From the NCBI RefSeq assembly GCF_040581485.1, contig NW_027124985.1:817962-881961 (forward strand): a stretch of 64,000 nucleotides of DNA, read 5' to 3'. The stretch is from Linepithema humile (taxonomy: Eukaryota > Arthropoda > Insecta > Hymenoptera > Formicidae). The position numbers were made by a program, and so were the translations under genes. Numbering within the stretch: the stretch's first letter is position 1; each line of letters opens with the position of its first letter. The notes under the pieces are model-generated. The model was not told the DNA's origin, made no database searches, and was given only the letters and a program-made list of their open reading frames with translations. Shown piece after piece: positions 1 through 10,143 of this stretch.

Positions 1-575
1 TTTTGCAACAATAAAAAGAACGTTATTAGCACTTGTTTTACTGTTTTTTACATTATAATAAACTCTCTCTGTCATTATTATATCCAAATAAATTCGATAA
101 ATATCAGGATTTGTAGAGCATGTTAAGTAGTCTAAAAATGCATCATCGGATGTTCTCTCCCATTTAATCAGCACTTTGTCCCAAGTAAGGGGGTTTGCTG
201 TCATTAAACCTTTACAGTATATCCATTCCCTCCATTTCAAAAGTCTGCATTACCACAGAAAAAGAAATATTCTATACAAATACTTAACTACAATATTTTG
301 TAATATTGAAATAATTTATCCGGCATAGGGCAATAATGCCACCAAATTTGTTCATATTAATCTCGTGGTTGTAAAACATCTTACTTGTTTTGTTCAGAAG
401 TTTAAAGATCTTCTTTTAATTTCAAAGTGGCTATTTTTCTGCATTCTGGCTCACCGAGAACACATGCCCACTTTACCGCTTCTTCTCTTAAACATTTAGT
501 AAAATCACTTTCGTCAAATTTGTCATCGTATCCTATATTTTGCAGAAGTTTATTGAACATTTCTTTAATTACCTC
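1..575 (-). pseudogene. Aminopeptidase N-like (M1 family) ERAP1-C exons, with an in-frame stop
   Basis: Two exon-like open blocks on the minus strand. Exon 575-385 follows a TTTTAG acceptor, encodes about 57 residues including LLQNIGYDDKFDE, CLREEAVKWACVLG and EPECRKIA, and ends at a GTAAG donor. Exon 244-1 follows a TGCAG acceptor, encodes WREWIYCKGLMTANP and TCSTNPDIYRIYLD, and runs off the window. These match the helical ERAP1-like C-terminal domain of insect M1 zinc aminopeptidases (membrane-anchored exopeptidases removing N-terminal residues); the catalytic domain lies outside the visible sequence. The reading phase is preserved across the junction, but codon 58 of the first exon is TAA (404-402). 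It could be a pseudogene, a null allele or a base error. A possible upstream mini-exon (867-853, MARAW, GTGAGT donor) is in compatible phase but uncertain. This is the only host-type gene I recognise. Confidence 0.72.
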
Positions 576-867
576 CTAAAAAATTGTTAAATAATAAAAA
601 ATTTATTATTATTTTTGAAAAAGATGATGTAAGTATATTTACACATATATTTATTTAATTTCTTTTATACAGTGTTTTAATACTACACATTATTCTTTTT
701 TAAAAATTACTTTTATTATAATTTACTTTTATAAGGGCATTATGTTGAATTTCCCAGACACATGTCATGTATATTAAGAAATGCTTGTAAATATCATTAT
801 TTTCTTTTATATATATTACTCTCAATTTATTGTACTAAGTTATTATACTCACCCAAGCGCGTGCCAT

Positions 868-1424
868 TTTTTTCCGTTGTATAATAATTGGCACTTTTAC
901 TTTCTTTAAAATACTACTACTTTTTGTATAATAACAAAGATACAAGCTGTCACAGTATGTTAAACGCAATCATCTCGATGACAACCGATCAGTAATAAAC
1001 AAAATCGTCAACTCCAACGTCGCAATTCACCCCTCTTAACCTAATAAAAATATAAAAGTATTATATACATACATATAAAGCAAGATAAAAATTATAATTT
1101 TTTGCTTCTTACTATAAAAGGACAATCTCGTTGATCAATCAAAACTTGATAAAACATATGTGGCCTGCCTTTTACTTCTTTCTCACCAACATTGTTGAAA
1201 TGTTATCCTCTATATAAAAGATAAAGTTATCTATATATATCTATATATAACATCCATGTAAAATACAAAATACAACGCATACCCATCTTTCTTATTGAAT
1301 AGAGCTCTGTCATATTGGCGCGAGACACTACCGTGTCTCTTGACTTTAGCCAACCAAGGAAATAAAATCACACCTCGATATAAAATCAACACATATACAC
1401 TTATACACTTATTTCACTTAATAC
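868..1424. other. AT-rich non-coding stretch
   Basis: No convincing coding sequence. It contains one copy (about 1315-1343) of the GGCGCGAGACAC...GTGTCTCTTGA motif that also terminates the 363-bp repeat. The only longer open frame (1295-1483) has no family resemblance. Confidence 0.5.
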
Positions 1425-1524
1425 GAATTTCTAACAAATTTGGTCACTCGCACTACACTGCTCTGGATAAGCAGTCTTATTAAGTGTGCATAGTGCGAGT
1501 GGCCAAATTTGTTAGACCGAATTC
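1425..1524. repeat. Imperfect ~100-bp hairpin (MITE-like)
   Basis: The arm at 1425-1455 (contains CTAACAAATTTGG) is answered by its reverse complement at 1491-1524 (contains CCAAATTTGTTAG) around a short loop at about 1475. Complementarity decays outward. It looks like a small foldback element; no target duplication could be defined. Confidence 0.6.
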
Positions 1525-1578
1525 ACTATTATCACTTTTTTTTATTTTCACACTTTCTGAACTGAAAGGTTATGTAAA

Positions 1579-1941
1579 TAAATAAATGCAAATGCCAACG
1601 TAAGCGCGCGCCGCGCGGCTTCTCAGCGCCATCAGCGCACCTAACGTCAGAAATCGGAACATGGACATTTTAGCTGGACATTTTTATCGTACTATTTTAG
1701 ACATTTCGACTTTGGACTATTATAACTTTTTTTCTACAGCACCTACAGTAAAAACAAGCATACTTTTCTTATGTAATTTGGGTATGCGCTATCGATTGAG
1801 CCTAACAACAACTCAATCGGCCCAGCCGTTATTGAGATCCGATAATCTCGGCTCGTCTCAACTTTCGGGCTCGCGTAAAGATACACGGTCGGTCTTGCGC
1901 TGCGCGTGAACTTGGCGCGAGACACTACCGTGTCTCTTGAT
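1579..1941 (+). repeat. 363-bp repeat unit, copy in contig 1
   Basis: Identical as far as read, and in direct orientation, to 46251-46613. It ends with a short hairpin, GAGACAC-TAC-(C)GTGTCTC, followed by TTGAT, and the contig stops exactly there. The short open frame inside (1661-1909) is not recognisable and is probably incidental. A fixed 3' end with a terminal hairpin, followed by different sequences in different copies, is reminiscent of non-autonomous Helitron-type elements, but no canonical TC...CTRR ends are seen. Confidence 0.7.
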
Positions 1942-2441
1942 NNNNNNNNNNNNNNNNNNNNNNNNNNNNNNNNNNNNNNNNNNNNNNNNNNNNNNNNNNN
2001 NNNNNNNNNNNNNNNNNNNNNNNNNNNNNNNNNNNNNNNNNNNNNNNNNNNNNNNNNNNNNNNNNNNNNNNNNNNNNNNNNNNNNNNNNNNNNNNNNNNN
2101 NNNNNNNNNNNNNNNNNNNNNNNNNNNNNNNNNNNNNNNNNNNNNNNNNNNNNNNNNNNNNNNNNNNNNNNNNNNNNNNNNNNNNNNNNNNNNNNNNNNN
2201 NNNNNNNNNNNNNNNNNNNNNNNNNNNNNNNNNNNNNNNNNNNNNNNNNNNNNNNNNNNNNNNNNNNNNNNNNNNNNNNNNNNNNNNNNNNNNNNNNNNN
2301 NNNNNNNNNNNNNNNNNNNNNNNNNNNNNNNNNNNNNNNNNNNNNNNNNNNNNNNNNNNNNNNNNNNNNNNNNNNNNNNNNNNNNNNNNNNNNNNNNNNN
2401 NNNNNNNNNNNNNNNNNNNNNNNNNNNNNNNNNNNNNNNNN
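1942..2441. other. Assembly gap (500 N)
   Basis: Exactly 500 N between contig 1 and contig 2. The round length suggests a placeholder scaffold gap rather than a measured distance. Confidence 0.99.
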
Positions 2442-3088
2442 TATACTTATAATATACACTCACCCGAAAAAAAAGCGGTACACTGAAAATGTGGGAAAAA
2501 TTCATCAAATTTCAACTGACGATAACTTCGTAAATAATAAAGATAGAAAGTTCTATAAAATATGGAAATGAAGCTAAAAATCTCTACTTTAAGAATCAAT
2601 TTATTTCAATGTTGCAAAATAAATTTATTGAAAATGGCGGATGACAAAGCGCGAGCATGCAAAATTGAAAAATAATGGTTCGAGTTTGCGACGGCACGGT
2701 ATAAACAAAAAATTGTAGCTTATTGGGATCAAAAGGTACGAAAGTACAGAGTCTCCTCTTTAAAATGCTTTTTTATGCATCTCGATACGATGATTTTTCG
2801 CCGAGAGATTCGCATTTGAAGAAAAAAGGCAGATTCTTACTTCAAATGCGAATCTCTCAGCGAAAAATCATCGTATCGAGATGCATAAAAAAGCATTTTA
2901 AAGAGGAGACTCTGTACTTTCGTACGCTTTTGATCCCAATAAGCTACAATTTTTTGTTTATACCGTGCACCGTCGCAAACTCGAACCATTATTTTTCAAT
3001 CAATTGTTTTGCATCCGAAGGAGATGTCTGCAGATCTTTTGTGATTTCTCCGCCCTGACTTTTTGTTTATGCTCGACCGCACGTTGCG

Positions 3089-3359
3089 AGAAAAGTGCTT
3101 GATTTCTGCGATGAAGTTGGCATAAATCGAATGGCCAGCAATGAGTCCAGATTTAAATCCCATTGAACACCTATGGGACAATATTAACAGAAAAGTACGA
3201 AATCATATACCTGCTCCTCAGTCATTGCCAGAACTTCGAAGAGTTCTTGAAATAGAGTGGAATGACATTACGCAGACTGAAATTAGAACACTAATAAGAA
3301 GTATGCCTCGTCGCATGAATGAGGTAATACGCGCACGAGGAGGTCATACCCATTATTAA
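3089..3359 (+). pseudogene. Tc1-like transposase, C-terminal fragment
   Basis: The frame ending at 3359 includes SPDLNPIEHLWDNINRKV, the segment that carries the final acidic residue of the DDE triad in Tc1-family transposases, preceded by a degenerate match (VLDFCDEVGINRM). About 90 residues remain of a roughly 340-residue enzyme. The DNA-binding domains and the first two catalytic Asp are gone, so the copy cannot mobilise itself. It sits between the long inverted repeats of the surrounding element. Confidence 0.8.
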
Positions 3360-3360
3360 T

Positions 3361-3571
3361 ATACGCGCGCGCACACACAATTGTACACGCACCACCGGGA
3401 GGGTTTGGAGTCGTAAAATATCGTGGATCTAACGAGCCATGAGGTCCTTATCCCAGTGGTGCACGCGCACACACACGCATGCACGCGCACGCACACACAC
3501 ATACACACACACGGACGCACGGACACACGCACGCACACACACACACACACACATACACACACGTGCCTACA
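3361..3571. repeat. CA/CG-rich microsatellite
   Basis: Alternating (CA)n with CG and CGCA interruptions, densest at 3468-3565. Open frames across it on both strands are low-complexity artefacts. Confidence 0.9.
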
Positions 3572-4435
3572 TGTGCACACGGGATCAGATTTCTGCCACG
3601 TCCACGCCGTTGATCCTGGGTAACGCCAAGAGCAGAATTGACACTTATAACCGTAAGGAGAGTTTGGAGTTTTAAAATACCGCGGAGCTGATAACCACAG
3701 ATTTCTTATTCTTGCAATTCGGTCTGGTTCAAAATTGAATATCTCGGCACGTAATACAGCTAGCAGGATTTTTTAAAAACCATTTTAAAAGTTTGGATGT
3801 CTAGTGTTCGAAAATTCATAACGCAATAATGTGTGATAACTTTCTCCAAAATGGCGGATGACAAAGCAAAAGCATGCGAAATTGAAAAATAATGGTTCGA
3901 GTTTGCGACGGTGCACGGTATAAACAAAAAATTGTAGCTTATTGGGATCAAAAGCGTACGAAAGTACAGAGTCTCCTCTTTAAAATGCTTTTTTATGCAT
4001 CTTGATACGATGATTTTTCGCCGAGAGATTCGCATTTGAAGTAAGAATCTGCCTTTTTCTTCAAATGCGAATCTCTCGGCGAAAAATCATCGTATCAAGA
4101 TGCATAAAAAAGCATTTTAAAGAGGAGACTCTGTACTTTCGTACGCTTTTGATCCCAATAAGCTACAATTTTTTGTTTATACCGTGCACCGTCGCAAACT
4201 CGAACCATTATTTTTCAATTTTGCATGCTCGCGCTTTGTCATCCGCCATTTTCAATAAATTTATTTTGCAACATTGAAATAAATTGATTCTTAAAGTAGA
4301 GATTTTTAGCTTCATTTCCATATTTTATAGAACTTTCTATCTTTATTATTTACGAAGTTATCGTCAGTTGAAATTTGATGAATTTTTCCCACATTTTCAG
4401 TGTACCGCTTTTTTTTCGGGTGAGTGTACATTTTA

Positions 4436-5328
4436 CTAGGTGCGCAACTAAGTTTCCGGGTTTTTTTATCAATGCAAAATGGAAAATTTCAAGAAAAATA
4501 CAAAAAACGGTTTATTCAAAGTATCGTCCCTCGCTAGCTACACATTTTTGCCATCTCTCTGGCAATACATGAATACCGCGACGATAAAACGACGCGTCTT
4601 TGAATCGAAACCATTCATCCAACCAGTTTTGCACTTCTTCGAAATTGGCCAAGTGTAGCCCAGCCAAGCCATGCGCCATCGATCGGAACAAGTGATAATC
4701 GGAAAGGGCCAGGTCTGGTGAATACGGCGGGTGCGGTAGCAGATCCCATTTCAGAGTTTTGATGGTGTCTTGGACGATGGAAGTGCGATGGCACGGAGCG
4801 TTGTCGTGCTGCAATATCATTCGTTCGTGTCTCGTGTCCCATTCTGGCCGTTTTTCGAGCAATGCATGGTTCAAATTTATCAGTTGTTGTCGGTAGTTGT
4901 TTGCGTATCATCTTCATCCAATAACGCTTGCAGATCCTCAAATGTTTTTGGTTTTCCGGAGCGTTCCTTGTCCTCAGTGTCGAAATCGCCACTTCTGAAG
5001 CGTTTAAACCAATCTTCACAGGTAGTTTTCGATGGTGTATGTTCGCCGTAGGCTTTCTCAAGCAAACGACGTGCTTCAGCTGCATTTTCTTTCAAGTTGA
5101 AGCAGAAAAGCAAAGCTTCCCGCAAATGCTGTTTATTTAGCACAAAACTCGACATCTTTATTGTTAGAAAAAATATTTTTGCGTTGCGATATGTGTTGGT
5201 ATTATGACTGGTTATTGTTGACAGATGTCCAAGTTAATAAAAAAACACAACTTTAGACATGTATATCGACTACATGTATCGTTAGCGCCATCCATGTGTA
5301 AAACCCGGAAACTTAGTTGCGCACCTAG
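4436..5328 (-). mobile_element. Internally deleted mariner, left copy
   Basis: The perfect terminal inverted repeats CTAGGTGCGCAACTAAG and CTTAGTTGCGCACCTAG are flanked by TA (4434-4435, 5329-5330). The element is 893 bp, against about 1.3 kb for full-length mariners. It lies inside a family-A repeat: deleting the element restores that repeat. The right arm has the same insertion (63095-63984), so it predates the duplication. Confidence 0.93.
4512..5155 (-). pseudogene. Mariner (Mos1-like) transposase with deleted core
   Basis: Reads on the minus strand from ATG at 5155. The N-terminal helix-turn-helix region (MSSFVLNKQHLREALLFCF, WFKRFRSGDFD, LQALLDEDDTQT) stops after about 91 residues. A second segment (4874-4512) resumes with HDNAPCHR and YSPDLALSDYHLF, the second Asp and the DD34D-type final Asp region. 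The block that should contain the first catalytic Asp is missing, so the enzyme is inactive. The left copy lacks two codons present in the right copy before LQALL. Confidence 0.88.
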
Positions 5329-6225
5329 TATATACCTTATAGTTTAAAAGTATCGTAGTAATTTAGTGGAATGTAATAGTATGTAAAATCGCAGTATATA
5401 TTAAAATTATTGAAAAAGAGTAAACTGTACAGAATTTTATATTTTATTTCATTGTCAGTCAAGTCGGGCCAAGAAAGTAGAGTCAGGGTAGATATATGTT
5501 AAATAGATTGATTCATTCACTGTTTTCGTTTCATAAATTATTTTCCCGTGGTCACTACAAACAAAACTTCAAAGCGTAATATGCGCTGATAGCTAACTTG
5601 CATATGACAACGCGCTGCGCACGAAATGCAGCGATTATCTATAAGAGTGTAATGTGGAAGGGATGCTTTAGTAACAATTTTAGTTAACTTTTCTTTCTCA
5701 AACATGTAATAACATGTCATTTTTATATATATTTTGCGACTATGCACAACACAAGTGCGGTATAAACGATGCGTCATGCAGCGCGACGCATATAATGTGA
5801 TACTGATGATTCATTTTTGAAAGATGCAATTTTGGAACATAATAAAATCATATATGGTTGAATTCAGCGTAAAAAATGCTACAACTTTTGTTATTACAAA
5901 AATTTTGAAATTCGAAAAAATAATAACAAGAAGTAGAGGTAAATTAAAAAAAATTACATTTTTTGAAAATCCAACTACACAGTTATAAAGCCCATTACAA
6001 GCCATACAACTTCTATTTGAAACATTTTTTTATATCTCCTACGGTTTTGGCGATAGTTACACACAAAGAAAAAAACCGTTTTTTTTTCAAAGGGGTGTTT
6101 CACCCCTTAAATTTGAGTTAGAGCCGCTATAAAAAAATACGTGTCTCTTCAAATTGTATGTTTTACAACATATTTCAAGGAGAATCAAATCGGGAGGGGA
6201 CACTTGTGAACGTTCCCTTGTTAGT
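5329..6225 (-). repeat. Family-A foldback arm, left copy
   Basis: A non-coding repeat about 0.9 kb long whose outer end reads ACTAACAAGGGAACG (reverse strand). It is homologous to 62198-63094 (mirror) and to both arms of the complete foldback at 43698-45587. Its short open frames show no family signature. The mariner at 4436-5328 and the Tc1-like element interrupt its inner end. Confidence 0.8.
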
Positions 6226-7990
6226 GAAAATATAGGGGGCCGATGCTGAACCAAAAATAAAGGACTCGGAATTGAAAAAAGGCAGCCTTGAAACTGAAAA
6301 CCTAAGAGTTTCCTGTCCTTTTATGAATAGATACGAGAAAATATGACCTCTAAGTCGATTGAGGCTAGAAAATCCTTCGGGGAGAGGAGGCGGATTACCA
6401 TCTTTCAGTCTTCCAGTTTAAAGTGCGGTGCGCAATTAAACTAGTTAAGACCCTTTAGGTTGAGAATAACTCTCCATCTTCCTAACGATTTTTTAATCAC
6501 AAGGTATGGTGATAAGAATTATCCTTTGCAGTCCACTACCTTCTCGATCGCCCCTATATCAAGCAATCTGCAATTCTCCTGAGCACAACCCCGACCTTCA
6601 GATCTGGAAGGACACTCGAAGGTTCGCTGCTTTGAGAAGGTGGTTATTGCGTGAAAAGGCAGCCTGTTCCCCTTCTAATGTCTCCTCGACCGGGGTCTGG
6701 AACGGAATGGTCGGCGACTGCTGCTTGCTGTCCTTGTCCTTCTAGTCGTCGCTGTCGACTGTTTGACAGGGGCGCGGCCGTTTCCGATCTGGCCGGCGCT
6801 AGCCGGTGGTTTGATAGGTTGCTGAAAAATCCTCGGGATTGATAGAGTCGACCTGACTATGTTCTTTGATGATTTCTCCCTAGAAGCGGCCTTTTTTATC
6901 TGTTCCCCGAATGAGGAGCCAAAAAGGAGATCATCGACCGGGATAGTGTCTGCCGTGTTTGTCGCAATTTATTTGAGAGCTGGAGTGATTTGCGCTCTTC
7001 TAGACAGCGAGAAGTGATAGGAAAGATCGGTTAGGATCTTTGCTCCTTCGTTAACCCTCGTGATAGCGAGGCGAGGCTCTGTGTTCAGACCTTTTGCGTC
7101 TCTAGGCAGAAGAGATCTGAGACTGCTTCGCCCAAGTTGCACAAGGCTATGACCACCTAATCCTGATTTTTAGTTGCAAAATCGTCTCTCTTGACGATGG
7201 CGTTATTCCTAGTAGCCATTCTACACTCCTGATTCAGTGTAGGGGCCTTAAAAAAAAAGATACTGCCTCGGAGGGAGGGGGATCTTTTAAGTGACACTTT
7301 CCGCTGATCCGCTGCAAGATACTTACATGATAGTTCGTGCCATCTCTGTGTTATTACCTCATTCTAAGATAAAAACTCCTCTCCGTCGAGGTCGGAACCA
7401 AACAACCGTCTGGCGAGATCATCTGCGGTATCCCTCGTTGGGGCAGAGGTCATGGGCAGAGAGTCCTCCTGCAGCAAGACGTGCTTAGGCGACCTGGGTA
7501 GCCATTTGCCTTCGCCGAGAATCTGGACCGTCTTCGTGGTAAGAGAGTCGGTGTTCCGATTAATCGGAAAAAAGGTTGTGCCGTCATGCCGCCTGTATTT
7601 CGCAAATACAGATCCAGCAATATCATACACACCTATCTGAGGGCCCGCAGGCCTTACTTGGTTCCGATGGATGCCAAGAGATTATCCTCCGAATCAGATC
7701 TCGTCTGAGTGGGTATCTGGCTCTGCACCTGACCCTTGGGCTTCCTGGTAATCCGCCATGGAGGCCAGTGACACTGATTAGGAGGGGCGACTGGGCGCTC
7801 TAACCCCACTTTGTGTCAGAATCTCGATCGAGCGAGATATTTTATTTTCCATGCCCGTCAGCCGATCCCTGGATGTGATCGTGATAGTTTCCTCCTCTTT
7901 GACCCGTGCGATGGCCTTTCCCATCTCTGAAAAACCCTGGAAATCACTAAATAAAAATTATAATATTGTAACCGTGTGTTGAGGAATCAC
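6226..7990 (-). pseudogene. Decayed DIRS-like retroelement, gag-RT remnant
   Basis: On the minus strand the frames, broken by many stops, contain gag-like segments (7630-7364: TKTVQILGEGKWLP, DDLARRLFG) and, near 6480-6300, reverse transcriptase-like pieces: LGRWRVILNLKGLN, FKLED, LLSPKDFLASIDLE. This order and the 'WRVILNLKGLN...PHFKLED' segment resemble DIRS-type (tyrosine-recombinase) retrotransposons; no recombinase domain is present. The RT is cut off at the family-A repeat. A 5' AT-rich stretch (about 7930-8146) shows nothing definable. Confidence 0.55.
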
Positions 7991-8380
7991 ACAACAGGAA
8001 AACAAATGACAGCCATAAGTGCAGATAGGCGCGCCTCGGGGCAGGAGAGCAGCGCCTAATTTGAATTTTTATAGGTTAAAAAACCTGTTGAGGATAGCGC
8101 AGCGCGGAACGCTACTACAAGTATCTATCCGGACGAGACATTGGCCGGTATTCATAGTCCGTTCTTATATTCAAGATCGTCTTAAGGTGCAATTTCACGT
8201 AGCGTCAAAAAGCTAGCGGCTACCCCCACTCTGTGATACATTTCCTCTCAATAGTAAGCTGCCGATAAAACGCCAGCCGCTAAACGCCCGCTACTTTTTC
8301 ATGGAGCGAAAAATCGCTAGTTGCTGTGGATTTATATTTTCTGTATTTTTTAAATTTTTTCTATAGATTTAAATTCGTGT

Positions 8381-9961
8381 ATGAAACTGACAATTAGGAT
8401 GCGTGTCAAAGTGCGTTTAAACTGTCCGAACAGTATTTTATCGACAACATTACAAAATACATTGCCATCAGTAATAGCTAAAGAGATTAAGAAACGACGA
8501 ATACTGGTGTTGTGTGCATTTATGCAAAAATTGCAAAAAAATGAAAAGAGACCGTACAGGAAGAAGCAATACTGGGTAGCACCATATCTAAAGGATCGTC
8601 CAGAGCACAGTTTTTATTATGTGTCAATTCCTAAACTGACCATAGAGAATGGAGTACGATTCCACAATTATTTCCGAATGTCCGCAACACAATTTGAGGA
8701 ATTGTTATCTATTGTTGGACTGCTATTGATAAAAGAAAATGTTATTCGAGAGCCCATACAACCGAAAGAACGTTTGATGATAACATTAAGGTTTGTAAAT
8801 GTTAAAATTACTGCAAATTTTATACAAGAAACTTGTTCACTGCTTTGATATTGTTTAAATATTATATATCTTTGTATCTTTGCAATGTTCTAGGTATCTT
8901 GCTTCTGGCGATTCAATGACGTCAATGTCATACCAGTATCTAGTTGGGGTAACAACAGTTTGTAATATTATTCGAGAGACATGCGAAGCAATTTGGAGCA
9001 ATTTGTGTCCTTTGGTTTTATCATCAGTATTGTCGGAAGGAGACTGGCTCGAAATTGCAAATAATTTTGAAGAATTGTCCAATTTCATTCACTGCATTGG
9101 TGCTATCGATGGAAAACATGTAACAATTCAAGTATGTGTTCAGTAGTATTAATAGTCTGACACACTGTACCGTACCAGTTATCGATAAATTATTATATTT
9201 TCAGTCTTAAAAATAATGAATGGCTAATTTTGTTCCAGTGTCCCAACAATGCTGGTTCAACGTACTACAACTACAAGCATGCTCATAGTGTAGTATTAAT
9301 GGCCATTTGTGATGCACGCTATATATTTCGTTTTGTTGACATCGGGGCGTACGGACGACGAAGCGATGGAGGTATTTTCGGCGACAGTGCTATCGGCAAG
9401 AACTTCAATGCAAACCGCATGAATGTACCGAAACCATCAGCTGTTGCAGGAGGACGAATTTTGCCATACTGTCTCGTGGGAGACGAAGCATTCCCTTTAA
9501 AATCATATTTGCTTCGTCCTTATCCAGGCAAGAACGGACTGACATCGGAGCAAGATATTTTTAACTATCGGTTAAGCCGTGCGAGAAGGTTTATCGAAAA
9601 TACTTTTGGTATTTTAGCCAGCCAGTGGCGGCTATATCGCAAACCAATTATTGCTTTCCCAGAGAATGCTAAATTAATGGTGCAGGCGACGGTTTGTCTG
9701 CATAATTGGATCCGCAAAGACGACATTGATAAAAATGCATATGTTTCTGCGGGTATGGTGGATGAAATTCATGCCAATGATCCAAATAGTTTCACATCAG
9801 GTTCTTGGCGAAGAATCTTTGAAGATGGTTGTGCTTTTCGAGATATTGGTCATTGTAGCTCGAATACCAGTGCGCGAAACTGTATTCAGATGCGCGATGA
9901 ATTTTGCGATTACTTTTGTAGTGAAGGAGAGGTACCTTGGCAGAATAACCGACATAAATAA
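8381..9961 (+). CDS. PIF/Harbinger DDE transposase (three exons)
   Basis: Predicted exons are 8381-8790, 8894-9131 and 9239-9961 (456 residues), joined at GT-AG introns; all phases agree. It belongs to the DDE_Tnp_4/HARBI1 family of nucleases that cut and rejoin transposon ends. Catalytic residues lie in GAIDGKH (about residue 207), VDIGAYGRRSDGG (about 250) and FIENTFG (about 334), in the normal spacing. CLHNWIR near the C-terminus is also typical. No stop or frameshift is visible. The ATG at 8381 is the first in frame. It is convergent with the MADF gene, 183 bp apart. Confidence 0.88.
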
Positions 9962-10143
9962 AGAAGTATTATTATAAACATGTATTGAGTTATTTTTTTG
10001 TAGTTAGTATATTATATATAAATAAATTACAAAAATATATAACATATATAAATTATCATTTAATATATTATCACAAATTATCACAAACAGTAGAAAAATT
10101 ACATAAAAAAGTTATATTCTAAATCTTTATTTACAACTTAAAT

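Larger units (their letters stand above)
2457..4426. mobile_element. Tc1-like non-autonomous element, left arm only
   Basis: Ends CACTCACCCG...CGGGTGAGTG lie between TA dinucleotides (2455-2456 and 4427-4428). The right arm carries the uninterrupted TA site (63985-64000), so this is an insertion in the left copy with a TA target duplication. The terminal inverted repeats are about 550-590 bp, and each contains a further inverted repeat (axes near 2832 and 4045). The interior holds a Tc1 transposase C-terminal fragment and a CA/CG-rich microsatellite. Confidence 0.88.

Noticed and set aside
1743..2571. Long frames crossing 1942-2441
   Set aside because: They consist of untranslated N.
3356..3675. 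His/Thr- and Cys/Val-rich open frames
   Set aside because: Translations of a CA/CG microsatellite on both strands.
5538..6005. Short Phe/Asn-rich frames in family-A repeats
   Set aside because: The copies differ by frame-changing indels and the sequence is a foldback arm.
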